Source: Clostridium prolinivorans (lineage in GTDB: Bacteria > Bacillota > Clostridia > Clostridiales > Clostridiaceae). From it: a stretch of DNA of 64,000 nt. This document shows, in pieces, positions 1 to 8,767 of the stretch. The notes under the pieces are model-generated. The model was not told the origin of the DNA and made no database searches. It saw only the letters and a program-made list of their open reading frames with translations. How positions within the stretch are numbered: the stretch's first letter is position 1; each line of letters starts with the position of its first letter. Both the position numbers and the translations under genes were made by a program. The stretch spans positions 1 to 64,000 of the forward strand of contig NZ_RJWG01000011.1 of the NCBI RefSeq assembly GCF_004011155.1, given 5' to 3'.

Positions 1-78
1 TATAAGTAATGTTCGGTAGAGAATAGATATGTTTTCTATCAAATGTTACTAACAATATTATATGAGGGAGGATATAAA

Positions 79-843
79 ATGTTACTAAAATCTATATTGA
101 TTGCTTTGATTGGCGTATTCTGTATATTAGATTCAAGACTTTTAGGAAGATTAAATTTTGAAAGACCTCTTATTGTAAGTACTTTAGTTGGAATTGTTTT
201 AGGAGATATTCAAAAAGGTTTAATGGTTGGAGCCTCTCTTGAACTAATAGCATTAGGATTGGTAAATATAGGTGCTGCTGCACCTCCAGATATGAATATG
301 GCATCTATAATAGCAACAGCATTTGCTATTTTATCAAATGCAAATGCACAAACTGCATTAACAATTGCTATTCCAATAGCAATATTAGGTCAAATGTTAG
401 GAATTTTAATGAGGACTATTCTTTCTAATTTAACACATAGAGCTGATTATCTTATTGAAAAAGAAGAATATGAAAAGGCTCGCAGAATTCATATTCTTTG
501 GGGAACAGTTTTATATTCTTTAATGTATTTTATTCCTATTTTTCTAGCTATATATTTTGGAACAGATTTGGTAAAAGATATTGTAAATGTTATACCTAAT
601 TGGCTTATAGATGGGTTAACTTTAGCAAGTAAGATTTTACCAGCTTATGGATTTGCTTTATTGCTTAATATAATGCTTTCTGCAAAAATGTTACCTTTTT
701 TATTAATAGGCTTTTTTATTACTGCATATTCAAATTTAAGTGTAACTGGTATAGCTATTTTTGCTTGTTTATTTGCATTTATATTATCTGAATTTAAGTT
801 TAAAAATGATAAACCAGAAGACACATTAGATAGTTTAGATTGA
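79..843 (+). CDS. PTS system mannose/fructose/sorbose-family EIIC component
   Basis: Membrane permease subunit of a mannose-class phosphotransferase system; with EIID it forms the channel that imports a sugar while EIIB phosphorylates it. The 254-residue protein is strongly hydrophobic, with several membrane helices and the family's small-residue-rich N-terminal half (GDIQKGLMVGASLEL). The ATG at 79 is chosen over the GTG-type start at 43 because GAGGGAGG lies just upstream (64-71). EIID follows 14 bases after the stop. EIIA/EIIB should lie before the window edge; nothing recognisable is in bases 1-78. Neighbours (SIS deglycase, LevR-like activator) suggest the substrate is a glycated amino acid rather than mannose, which is an inference. 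Confidence 0.9.
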   Translation: MLLKSILIALIGVFCILDSRLLGRLNFERPLIVSTLVGIVLGDIQKGLMVGASLELIALGLVNIGAAAPPDMNMASIIATAFAILSNANAQTALTIAIPIAILGQMLGILMRTILSNLTHRADYLIEKEEYEKARRIHILWGTVLYSLMYFIPIFLAIYFGTDLVKDIVNVIPNWLIDGLTLASKILPAYGFALLLNIMLSAKMLPFLLIGFFITAYSNLSVTGIAIFACLFAFILSEFKFKNDKPEDTLDSLD

Positions 844-857
844 TTGGAGGGATAAAA

Positions 858-1682
858 ATGAAAAAAGAGTTAAAAGAAAAAGATAAAAATAAATGGAAAT
901 ATAGAAAATTTTTCTGGCGTTCTTGGGCTATTCAAGCTTCTTGGAATTATGAAAGACAAATGAATATGGGATTTTTATATGGTATTGCCCCTATTTTAGA
1001 TAATATATATAAAAATCCAAAAGACTCTGAATTAAAAAAACAAGCATATAAAAGACATATGGAATTTTATAATTGTACACCTCAAACAAGTGCTTTTGTA
1101 TTAGGTTTAACTGCAGCTATGGAAGAAAAATATTATGAAGATAAGGATAATTTCAATCCAGAATCAATTAATGCAATGAAAACATCATTAATGGGACCAT
1201 TATCAGGTATAGGAGATTCTTTTTTTCAAGGTACTATTCGTGTATTAGCTTTTGGGTTGGGGATTAATTTAGCTCAGCAAGGAAATATTTTAGGACCTAT
1301 TTTAGCGATGATAATATCTTTTATACCATCTTATTTGGTTACTTATTATGGTGGGAAAATAGGGTATTTAATGGGTACTAAGTATTTAACCAAATTATAC
1401 AAAGAAAATCTTATGGATAAAGTTATGTATATTTGTTCTGTAGTAGGATTAATGGTTATTGGCTCTATGATGGCAAGTATGATTGGTATAACAACACCTA
1501 TTAAATTTGGGAAAACATTTGTATTACAAGATATTCTAAATGGAATTGTACCTCAAATTATTCCTTTAAGTGTTACTTTCTCATTATATTGGCTTTTAAA
1601 AAAGAAAGTTCCAACTGGATGGATGCTCACTATTTGTATTGTAGGGGGAATAATTTTAAGTTTGTTAGGTATTTTTAAATAA
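858..1682 (+). CDS. PTS system mannose/fructose/sorbose-family EIID component
   Basis: Second membrane subunit of the mannose-class PTS, partner of the preceding EIIC. The family hallmarks are visible: an N-terminal cytosolic stretch with FWRSWAIQASWNYERQMNMG, the NCTPQTSAFVLGL motif, MGPLSGIGDSFFQGTIR, and C-terminal membrane helices. The ATG at 858 has GGAGGG at 846-851, so it is preferred to the TTG at 840 that overlaps the EIIC stop. Length (274 residues) is normal for EIID. It is co-transcribed with EIIC and probably with the downstream SIS gene, 44 bases away. Confidence 0.92.
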   Translation: MKKELKEKDKNKWKYRKFFWRSWAIQASWNYERQMNMGFLYGIAPILDNIYKNPKDSELKKQAYKRHMEFYNCTPQTSAFVLGLTAAMEEKYYEDKDNFNPESINAMKTSLMGPLSGIGDSFFQGTIRVLAFGLGINLAQQGNILGPILAMIISFIPSYLVTYYGGKIGYLMGTKYLTKLYKENLMDKVMYICSVVGLMVIGSMMASMIGITTPIKFGKTFVLQDILNGIVPQIIPLSVTFSLYWLLKKKVPTGWMLTICIVGGIILSLLGIFK

Positions 1683-1726
1683 AAATTAAAAATATATAAA
1701 TAAAAATAAATGGGAGGAATTTAAAA

Positions 1727-2695
1727 ATGGATCCAAAACAAATTATTAAAGAGATAAAGGAAAAACAAGATAATATTAAAAGTGTAATTTTTGTAGGCTG
1801 TGGTGCATCTAAAGCTGATTTATATCCAGCTAAGTATTTTTTAGATAACAATGCTAAAAATTTACGAGTTAGTCATTTTACAGCAAATGAATTTAATTAT
1901 GCTACTCCAGTTGCAGTAGATGAAACTGCTATAGTTATTACTGCTTCACTAGGAGGAACAACTCCAGAAACTGTAGAAGCTACAGCTAAAGCAAAAGCTA
2001 TGGGTGCACATGTAATTAGTTTAACACGTTGTGTAAATTCTCCAATAGCTAATAATGCAGACTATACTATATATCATAGATTTGCTGAGAGCTATTCTGC
2101 AAAATTAGAAAAAATGGGATATGCTTTAGAATTAGCAGTAGAAATATTAAATCAATATGAAGGATATGAATACTATGAAGATATGAAGACTGGTTTTAGT
2201 AAAATATATGATTTAGCTGATAAGGCTGCAAAATCAGTAGTAAGTGATGCTAAAAAATTTGCTCAAGAATATAAAGATGCTCCTATTATTTATGTTATGA
2301 GTAGTGGTGCTACTCATGAAGTTGCATATGCTACGTCAATTTGTTTAATGATGGAAATGCAATGGATTAATTCAGGTACATTCCATTCAGGAGAATTTTT
2401 TCATGGACCATTTGAAATAGTAGATAAAGATGTTCCATTTATATTATTAATGAATGATGGAAGAACTCGTAAAATAGATTCACGTGCATTAACATTTTTA
2501 AAAAGATTTGAAGCAAAAACAACGGTTATAGATGCTTTAGATTATGGGTTATCCTCAGTTATTTCAAATAATGTAGTTGATTATTTTAATCCTATGTTAA
2601 TTACAGCAGTATTTCGTGTTTATGCAGAAGAACTTTCTTATGTTAGACAGCATCCATTAACTAAAAGAAGATATATGTGGAAATTAGAATATTAA
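1727..2695 (+). CDS. SIS-domain sugar-phosphate deglycase/isomerase, FrlB/GfrF-like
   Basis: A 322-residue protein with two SIS (sugar isomerase) folds. The first contains VGCGASKADLYPAKYFLD and the TASLGGTTPETVEA phosphosugar-binding segment; the second contains FHSGEFFHGPFEIVDKDVPF, the loop shared with FrlB and GlmS-type isomerases. The C-terminus (RRYMWKLEY) resembles the end of FrlB. FrlB and GfrF cleave fructoselysine-6-P or glucoselysine-6-P into glucose-6-P and lysine. Position after mannose-class EIIC/EIID and before a LevR-type activator matches the Salmonella gfr arrangement, so a 6-phospho-Amadori substrate is the best guess. Another ketosamine phosphate is possible. RBS GGAGG precedes the ATG. 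Confidence 0.75.
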   Translation: MDPKQIIKEIKEKQDNIKSVIFVGCGASKADLYPAKYFLDNNAKNLRVSHFTANEFNYATPVAVDETAIVITASLGGTTPETVEATAKAKAMGAHVISLTRCVNSPIANNADYTIYHRFAESYSAKLEKMGYALELAVEILNQYEGYEYYEDMKTGFSKIYDLADKAAKSVVSDAKKFAQEYKDAPIIYVMSSGATHEVAYATSICLMMEMQWINSGTFHSGEFFHGPFEIVDKDVPFILLMNDGRTRKIDSRALTFLKRFEAKTTVIDALDYGLSSVISNNVVDYFNPMLITAVFRVYAEELSYVRQHPLTKRRYMWKLEY

Positions 2696-2714
2696 AATAA
2701 AGAGCTATTAATTT

Positions 2715-2752
2715 AGCAAAGAAATCGAAAATTTTCGGTTTCTTTGCTTTTT
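2715..2752 (+). terminator. Rho-independent terminator after the SIS gene
   Basis: GCAAAGAAA (2716-2724) pairs with TTTCTTTGC (2739-2747), the loop can pair further, and a T-run follows. It ends the PTS-SIS operon before the regulator gene. Confidence 0.85.
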
Positions 2753-2854
2753 AAGTATTAAAGTGTAAAATATAATAATACAAAAAATTAAAAGTTATTT
2801 ATATAAAATGCTATTAGAAATTAAATTTGATGTTTGTAGAAAGAGGTGCTTTAT

Positions 2855-5602
2855 ATGGAAAAAGATTTATATAGCTATCTTAAAGAAATTACTAAAATTT
2901 TTAACAAAGATAATTTAAAACTTTTTTCTGCAAATTCAATTGCTGAGAATATTAACTTAAGTAGAAGTACAGTAAGTAGTTATTTAAATAAGGGAGTAAA
3001 ACAGGGAAGTATAATAAAAATCAAAGAATATCCAGTAATTTTCTTAGATAAGGAAATTTTTTCAAAAATATATTTTAAGATAACAGCTAATGAATATGAG
3101 TCTTTAGAAGATTTATTTAATGAAGGTAAGAAAATAAAAAATAAAGATCCATTAAGTAATGTTATTGGAGCAAAAGGAAGCTTAAAGGAGCAGATTGAAC
3201 AAATAAAAACTGCAGTTTTATATCCTGAACATGGACTACCTATAATGCTGTTAGGGCCTAGTGGTTCAGGAAAAACATATTTAGCAAAATGTATTTATGA
3301 TTATTGTATACAAAAGAAATTAATTGGTGAAAAAGCTCCTTTTATTTCTTTAAATTGTGCACAATACTATCATAATCCAGAGTTACTATCAAGCTTGTTA
3401 TTTGGATATACTAAAGGAGCTTTCACAGGAGCAGATAAAGATAAAAAAGGACTTCTCGAAAACGCAGATGGAGGAGTATTATTTCTTGATGAAGTACATC
3501 GTTTAACAAACGAAGGACAAGAAAAATTATTTACATTTATGGATTCAGGTGAATATTCACCTATAGGTGATAATAGTGTTAAGAAAAAGTCTAATGTAAG
3601 ATTAATTTTTGCAACAACAGAATCTATACAATCAACATTTTTACCAACATTTATTCGTAGATTGCCTGTTATAGTAAGTATACCTGGTTTTTCAGAAAGA
3701 ACTCAACAAGAAAAACTTGAATTAATAGATAGTTTCTTTTTAAAAGAGAGTGAAATATTAAAAAGAACAATAGAAGTTTCTAAGCAAGTAATATCTTTTT
3801 TATTATCAAGTAACTATGATGGAAATGTTGGTAAAATAAAAAATATTATAAAATATAGTTGTGGCAAAAGTTATGCAAGAATGAAAAATACTGATGTAAT
3901 AAAAGTTCGTATTACTGATTTACCAGTTGATTGTGAAGAACATATAAAAGAAAATATAAATCATAAATTTTTAAATCGATATCAAGATAGAAGTTATGAT
4001 TATAAGAATCCAGAATTATTAAATATAAATAGTAGAGAACAGAAAAATATAACAATAACATATTTTAAATTTATTGAAGAGTTTAAACAAGTTGAATATG
4101 GAAATATAACTAAAGAACAATATATTAATAAAATGATGACAAATGTAAATTTATTATTAGATGATTTAGTATTTAATAATGAATTGGCTAAAAATGAAAG
4201 TTTATTTTCTATGATATCTTTTAATATTAGATTTACATTTAAATATATGGAAGAAAATTATGGGTTTAAGCAAGATGGTAATAAAATTCTTTCTATTGCA
4301 AATTTATTATATTTTAAGGAAGAGAAAGAAATTTTAATTAATCATCCAGATTGGAATACTATAAAACCTAAATTAATTATATTTATTAATTCATATATGA
4401 AAAATGCTGTATATTTAGCAAAGATTATATTAAAGAATTTAAGTGAACAATTGGATTATCAATTTTTAGATGAAGATTTAATTTTTATTTCATTTTATTT
4501 AAACAGTACAAATATGCAAAACATAAAAGGTGAAATAAATAGTATAATTTTAGCTCATGGTTATTCAACAGCAAGTAGTATGGCAAATGTAGCTAATAGA
4601 TTATTAAAGAAAAACCTTTTTCAAGCAATAGATATGCCTATTAATACTACTATAGATGATATAGAAAATAAAGTTATAGATTTTATTGATAATAATATAG
4701 TAGAGAATGGATTAATTTTATTAGTTGATATGGGCTCTCTTTCTGATTTAAGTACTAGATTAAAAGATAAAATAAAATGTCCAATGTTAATAATAGATTA
4801 TGTATCTACACCATTAGTATTAGAAATAGGAAGCTTATTACTTCAAGGGAAAAATATAAATGAAATTAGTGATGAAATATTAAAAAATGTTAGAATTAAT
4901 AAACAATTAATATATCCAATTGGTAACAAGAAAAAAGCTATTTTAACTTGTTGCTATACAGGAATAGGAAGTGCGATTCAAATCCAAGAGATACTTCAAA
5001 AAAGTTTAAGATATGATGATAAATCTTTTGTTATTATTCCTTATGATTACAAAAAATTACAACAAAATAAACAAAAAGAATTGCCATTTCAAATATATGA
5101 TATTTTGGCTATTATAGGAACTGCAGATCCTAAAATTGATGGAATTAATTATATTGGATTAGATCAATTAATAAATGGTGAAGAAATTCAAAAGCTTATT
5201 AATATATTAAAAGATAACTTTGAATTTGATGAACAACAATTAAAGAAGGAACTAGTATTTAACTTTTCTATAAAGAAAATTGTAGAGAATTTAACAATTC
5301 TGGATCCAAATAAAATATTGAGATTTGTGGAAAAAGCAACTGATAAAATAGAAGAAAATTTAAATATTAAATTATCAAATAATAGAAGATTTTTACTTTA
5401 TGTACATTCTTGTTGTATGGTTGAAAGAATTTTAAGGAAAGAAAATGTTGATGAACAAAATGATATTAATGAGTTTTTAGAAAAAGAAAAAAGAAGGGTA
5501 GAAATAATTAGATATTGTTTTTCTGAAATAGAAAAAGAATATACAATTAAAATCTCAGATCCAGAAATTCGTTTAATTTGTGATATTATATTTAGCGATT
5601 AA
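2855..5602 (+). CDS. LevR-family sigma-54-dependent activator with PRD and EIIA-Man domains
   Basis: Transcriptional activator of the kind that switches on mannose-class PTS operons with sigma-54 RNA polymerase. Order seen: N-terminal helix-turn-helix (about 20-60); AAA+ domain with Walker A GPSGSGKT (about 134), the sigma-54-contact loop GAFTGA (about 188) and Walker B GGVLFLDE (about 206); a PRD-like domain (about 405-510); an EIIA-Man-like domain with active-site-type His in LAHGYSTASS (about 568); and a C-terminal PRD with His in LLYVHSCC (about 851). The first PRD has no obvious His at the usual position (FSMISFNIRF). Start at ATG 2855 (915 aa), with AGAGGTG upstream. It presumably controls the upstream PTS-SIS operon through PTS phosphorylation. 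Confidence 0.9.
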   Translation: MEKDLYSYLKEITKIFNKDNLKLFSANSIAENINLSRSTVSSYLNKGVKQGSIIKIKEYPVIFLDKEIFSKIYFKITANEYESLEDLFNEGKKIKNKDPLSNVIGAKGSLKEQIEQIKTAVLYPEHGLPIMLLGPSGSGKTYLAKCIYDYCIQKKLIGEKAPFISLNCAQYYHNPELLSSLLFGYTKGAFTGADKDKKGLLENADGGVLFLDEVHRLTNEGQEKLFTFMDSGEYSPIGDNSVKKKSNVRLIFATTESIQSTFLPTFIRRLPVIVSIPGFSERTQQEKLELIDSFFLKESEILKRTIEVSKQVISFLLSSNYDGNVGKIKNIIKYSCGKSYARMKNTDVIKVRITDLPVDCEEHIKENINHKFLNRYQDRSYDYKNPELLNINSREQKNITITYFKFIEEFKQVEYGNITKEQYINKMMTNVNLLLDDLVFNNELAKNESLFSMISFNIRFTFKYMEENYGFKQDGNKILSIANLLYFKEEKEILINHPDWNTIKPKLIIFINSYMKNAVYLAKIILKNLSEQLDYQFLDEDLIFISFYLNSTNMQNIKGEINSIILAHGYSTASSMANVANRLLKKNLFQAIDMPINTTIDDIENKVIDFIDNNIVENGLILLVDMGSLSDLSTRLKDKIKCPMLIIDYVSTPLVLEIGSLLLQGKNINEISDEILKNVRINKQLIYPIGNKKKAILTCCYTGIGSAIQIQEILQKSLRYDDKSFVIIPYDYKKLQQNKQKELPFQIYDILAIIGTADPKIDGINYIGLDQLINGEEIQKLINILKDNFEFDEQQLKKELVFNFSIKKIVENLTILDPNKILRFVEKATDKIEENLNIKLSNNRRFLLYVHSCCMVERILRKENVDEQNDINEFLEKEKRRVEIIRYCFSEIEKEYTIKISDPEIRLICDIIFSD

Positions 5603-5617
5603 AAAGGGGGAATTAAT

Positions 5618-6247
5618 TTGAAAAAAGCTGTTATTTTTGACATGGATGGAGTTTTAATAAATAGTGAATATTTTTATTTTAAAAGGAGGATGGATTTTTT
5701 TGATAGTTTAGGAATAGAGCCAGCAACACGTAATTTTAAAGATTTTGTTGGATTGAGTGATAGGATGATTTGGGAAAAATTAGTGCCAAATGATTTTATT
5801 AAGCGTAAATTGCTTAAAGAAAAGTACATTAAATATAGAGAAATAAATAAGATCGAATTTAAAAAAGTGTTAAATAATTCAGTTGAATATGTATTTATGG
5901 AGTTAAAAAAAAGAGAAATAAAAGTAGCAATTGCATCTTCTTCAGAAAAAAAAGAAATATTTAGAATGATTAATGAATGTGAATTAGAAAAATATATAGA
6001 TTTTGTAATTAGTGGAGAAGAGTGTATTGAAAGCAAGCCAAATCCTGATATATATATAAAAACAATTAAAGCTTTAAATATATTACCAAAAGAAGCATTA
6101 GCAATAGAAGACTCTTTACTAGGTATTCAGTCAGCTAAGGCTGCAGGATTAGAAGTTGTAGCATTATATCAAAAGGATTACGATTTAGATCAATCACAAG
6201 CCCGATATAAAATTAAGGACTTAAAAGAAATAATTGAATTAATTTAA
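5618..6247 (+). CDS. HAD-superfamily phosphatase/phosphomutase, beta-PGM-like subfamily
   Basis: A 209-residue haloacid-dehalogenase hydrolase. Motif I is FDMDGVL (catalytic Asp residues near positions 8 and 10), motif II is IASSSEK, motif III is the Lys in SKPNPDIY, and motif IV is AIEDSLLGIQSA. The cap between motifs I and II is helical, as in beta-phosphoglucomutase and small sugar phosphatases. TTG start at 5618 with AAGGGGG upstream. It begins 15 bases after the LevR-like regulator, so it is probably co-transcribed and may act on a sugar phosphate from this pathway. The substrate cannot be read from the sequence. Confidence 0.8.
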   Translation: MKKAVIFDMDGVLINSEYFYFKRRMDFFDSLGIEPATRNFKDFVGLSDRMIWEKLVPNDFIKRKLLKEKYIKYREINKIEFKKVLNNSVEYVFMELKKREIKVAIASSSEKKEIFRMINECELEKYIDFVISGEECIESKPNPDIYIKTIKALNILPKEALAIEDSLLGIQSAKAAGLEVVALYQKDYDLDQSQARYKIKDLKEIIELI

Positions 6248-6498
6248 TCTATTTTGCATAAATAAAGTTAATATACAAACATATGAAAGATTTATTTCAC
6301 ATTTATATGAAAAACCAATAAAAATGAATTATATCTATCAAAATTAAAGTATAATTGCTGTAAATTCATTCTAACAAGTTTGAAAGATAATAAGGTTTAA
6401 TATATTATTAATAGTAGCAGGTGCTTATTTATAAATTTTGAATAATATAGTATTTATTACAATTTATTATAAAAGTATAAAGAGAGAAGGTTTTTTAA

Positions 6499-7353
6499 GT
6501 GTTAAATGTGAATAAAAATCTCATTAAAAGAATACTTACGGTAAGCCTTGGAAGCTTAATTTATGCATTAGCTATAAATATATTTATAGCTCCTCATAAG
6601 CTTTTAAGTGGAGGAATTGCAGGAATTTCACTTTTAGTGCAATACATTACAAAAGTACCATCAGGATATTGGGTTTTTATATTAAACATACCTATATTTA
6701 TATTGGGACTTAAAAAGATAGATAAGGATTTTGTATTCTTTAGTATGATAGGTATGCTTACAATGTCTATATTTCTTGTATTAACTAAAGATATAAGCAG
6801 ATTAATTATAGTAAATGATTTATTTATTTCAACATTATTTGGAGCCGTATTTAGCGGAATAGGTATGGGGTTAATATTCAAAAGCAGAGCATCACAGGGA
6901 GGAACTGACATAATAGCAGTTATCATAAGAAATAAAAATGGAGTTAAAATGTCTGATTTATATTTTATTTTAAATGGGACTATAGCTTTTTTGGGAATAT
7001 TTTTTACTAGTATTGAACTTACTCTTTATACAATACTTTTAATGTTTATTAAATCTTTAGTAATAGATAAGGTTACAGAAGGTTTTGATCATAAAAAAAT
7101 TGTTATTATAATTACACAAAAGGAAAAAGAAGTGTCCAATCTTATAATGGATGAAACTGGAAGAGGCACTACTTATTTATATGGAGAAGGAGCATATTCA
7201 GGAGAAAAGAAAAAGGTAATATATAGCTTAATGACTACAAAAGAACTAAATGATGTTAAAAAATTAATTGAAAAGATTGATCCAACATCACTTATTTCTA
7301 TTTCAGAAGCAGAAGAAATAACAGGCAAAGGATTTTTGAAACCTGTTTTATAA
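6499..7353 (+). CDS. YitT/YczE-type membrane protein (DUF161 + DUF2179)
   Basis: A 284-residue membrane protein. The N-terminal two thirds holds about five hydrophobic helices with the family motif AINIFIAPHKLLSGGIAGIS and the glycine-rich SRASQGGTDIIAVI segment. The C-terminal 80 residues form the soluble DUF2179 domain (GRGTTYLYGEGAYSGEKKKV). GTG start at 6499 with AGAGAAGG upstream. It is a single-gene unit closed by a strong hairpin. The family is common in Firmicutes, but its transport or signalling role is not established. Confidence 0.88.
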   Translation: MLNVNKNLIKRILTVSLGSLIYALAINIFIAPHKLLSGGIAGISLLVQYITKVPSGYWVFILNIPIFILGLKKIDKDFVFFSMIGMLTMSIFLVLTKDISRLIIVNDLFISTLFGAVFSGIGMGLIFKSRASQGGTDIIAVIIRNKNGVKMSDLYFILNGTIAFLGIFFTSIELTLYTILLMFIKSLVIDKVTEGFDHKKIVIIITQKEKEVSNLIMDETGRGTTYLYGEGAYSGEKKKVIYSLMTTKELNDVKKLIEKIDPTSLISISEAEEITGKGFLKPVL

Positions 7354-7381
7354 AATATATTAAAAATATTAGAATGATTAT

Positions 7382-7429
7382 GCTGATTAAATTACAAAGT
7401 TTTAATTATGTAATTTAATCAGCATTTTT
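7382..7429 (+). terminator. Terminator after the YitT gene, between convergent genes
   Basis: A perfect 14-bp stem: GCTGATTAAATTAC (7382-7395) pairs with GTAATTTAATCAGC (7410-7423), followed by ATTTTTT. The convergent HesB-like gene ends 10 bases further on. Confidence 0.9.
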
Positions 7430-7438
7430 TAATTGTTT

Positions 7439-7738
7439 TTAATTGCAGCTTCCACCTGAATTATCAGGATTGTATATATCAAAAGAGTCGCCAAAAAGTC
7501 CTTTTCTATGAATTATTTTTGTGTTATTAAATATAAATGAAATGTCTTTTTCGGCTACAAATTTAATACCATCAACTTCTATAAAATCATCATTTTCAGT
7601 TTGTTCATCCAGAACAACTCCAAAGGATGGGCCGCCTCAGCCAAAGCCTTTTATAGAAAGTCTAACTGCACTTTTGTTTCTTTTTTTTAGATTTTCAAGT
7701 AAAGCTTTTTTTGTCTCTTCGTCTATAATAATATTCAT
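7439..7738 (-). CDS. HesB/IscA-like protein, candidate selenoprotein (in-frame UGA read as Sec34)
   Basis: Reading down from ATG 7738 gives a 99-codon frame to TAA at 7441-7439, broken only by TGA at codon 34 (7639-7637). Translation runs MNIIIDEETKKALLENLKKR, then NKSAVRLSIKGFG-U-GGPSFG, then VVLDEQ, ending DNSGGSCN. This is the HesB-like fold. The UGA sits in GFG-x-GGP, where Cys or Sec occurs in relatives; HesB-like proteins are a known bacterial selenoprotein family. Homology continues on both sides in the same frame, so a simple nonsense mutation is less likely. GGGAGGA precedes the ATG. A hairpin follows the UGA, and a consensus promoter with a palindromic operator lies upstream. The Sec machinery genes are not in this window. 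The exact role (metal, Fe-S or redox chemistry) is unknown. Confidence 0.8.
7606..7639 (-). other. Possible bacterial SECIS hairpin after the UGA codon
   Basis: In the mRNA sense, CATCC (7629-7625) pairs with GGATG (7610-7606) beginning 7 bases after the UGA (7639-7637). The upper part can form GA/TC pairs around a GTTGT loop. A small stem with G and U in the apical loop about 20 bases after UGA fits the loose bacterial SECIS pattern. The stem is short and this was judged by eye. Confidence 0.45.
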
Positions 7739-7775
7739 TAAAAATCCTCCCTTCATTAAGACTAAGATATAAACT

Positions 7776-7793
7776 TTACCCTATAGGGGTATT
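7776..7793 (-). promoter_or_regulatory. CsoR/CstR-like palindromic operator
   Basis: Minus-strand AATACCCCTATAGGGTAA lies directly at and after the predicted transcription start of the HesB-like gene. TACCC-N-GGGTA palindromes of this type are the operators of the CsoR/RcnR/CstR repressor family (copper, nickel or persulfide sensing). Location fits repression. No such regulator gene is in the window. Confidence 0.55.
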
Positions 7794-7801
7794 ATAGATA
7801 T

Positions 7802-7830
7802 ATTATATTATTCTACATTTAGTATGTCAA
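7802..7830 (-). promoter_or_regulatory. Sigma-A promoter of the HesB-like selenoprotein gene
   Basis: On the minus strand TTGACA (7830-7825), a 17-bp spacer, then TATAAT (7807-7802): a perfect consensus match. Start of transcription is expected near 7795, about 57 bases before the ATG. Confidence 0.8.
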
Positions 7831-7900
7831 ATATTTTTATAATATATTTATGATAGTGATTTTAATGATTAAAATAATTAAAAATTATAATACTCTAACA

Positions 7901-8767
7901 TTATTTTATTTTTTTCTTTATCCAATGTCCTTTATCCATTTCGTAAATATATTCATATCCTGCATTTTTTATTAAATCCAATGCCTCTTCAAAGTAAAAA
8001 TTAAGATTTTTTGGGAAATGAGCATCAGAATTAAGAACTATTGGTATATCCATATCACAACACTTTTTTAATATCCAAAAGCTAGGGTAGGGAGTGCTTA
8101 AATAACCTCTTGCTATAGCTCCTGTATTTACTTCTAAAAGAGTACCGGAATTTTTTATAACATTTAATGTTTTAGATATTTCTTCTTTATACCAAAATTC
8201 TTCTTCGTTAAAATGATTATTATTATGTTTTCTAATTAAATCTAAATGGCCTAATATATCAGGTTTATGTTCACAAAGCATTTTTCTTATAAGTCTATAA
8301 TATTCACAAATAAAATCTTTAATATTACCATTAAAAAATATGTTAATAATTTTTTCGTATTCTTCTAAAGTATTATCTACAGGAAGATAACATTCTGTAT
8401 TTTTATCTTTTATAAAATGTACAGAACCTATTGTATAATCAAGATTTAAATTTTTAAATTCCAAAGAATCTGGACCTAATATGTTTTCAATATAGTCAAC
8501 TTCTAATCCACAGTATATATCTATTTGATTTTTATATTTTTCTTTAAGAACTGTTATTTCATTTATATAATTTATTAAATCTTCTTTTTTCATGTTACAG
8601 TCATTAGAAAAAGGAAGGGGAGCATGACTTGAAAAACCTAAAGATTTAAATCCTATTTTAATTGCTTCTTTTACATAATCTTCAAGACTCCCATGTCCAT
8701 CGCAGAATATACAATGGGTATGATAGTTAGATTGAGGCTTAAATTTAACTATTTTTATCAACTCCAA
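7901..8767 (-). CDS. hisJ: Histidinol-phosphatase, PHP family
   Basis: Hydrolyses L-histidinol phosphate to histidinol, the penultimate stage of histidine synthesis. This is a PHP-type metal-dependent phosphatase (also called HisK in Firmicutes), with metal-ligand motifs [13 protein letters not shown] near the N-terminus, [27 protein letters not shown] and VLNSDAHFP near the C-terminus. Last gene of the his operon. The start is uncertain: only TTG codons at 8767 and 8761 are available before the HTH motif, both inside the end of hisE, and the ribosome-binding site is weak. No strong terminator is seen between this gene and the HesB-like promoter. Confidence 0.88.
   Translation of the reverse strand: MELIKIVKFKPQSNYHTHCIFCDGHGSLEDYVKEAIKIGFKSLGFSSHAPLPFSNDCNMKKEDLINYINEITVLKEKYKNQIDIYCGLEVDYIENILGPDSLEFKNLNLDYTIGSVHFIKDKNTECYLPVDNTLEEYEKIINIFFNGNIKDFICEYYRLIRKMLCEHKPDILGHLDLIRKHNNNHFNEEEFWYKEEISKTLNVIKNSGTLLEVNTGAIARGYLSTPYPSFWILKKCCDMDIPIVLNSDAHFPKNLNFYFEEALDLIKNAGYEYIYEMDKGHWIKKKIK

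Noticed and set aside
7637-7639. TGA as a nonsense mutation making a pseudogene
   Set aside because: The stop falls exactly at the Cys/Sec position of the family, the rest of the frame is intact, and promoter and ribosome-binding site are strong. Selenocysteine is more likely, though read error cannot be fully excluded.
7521-7772. An 83-residue plus-strand open frame
   Set aside because: It is the antisense shadow of the HesB-like gene; its sequence is biased Ser/Phe/Ile with no ribosome-binding site, while the minus frame shows clear homology.
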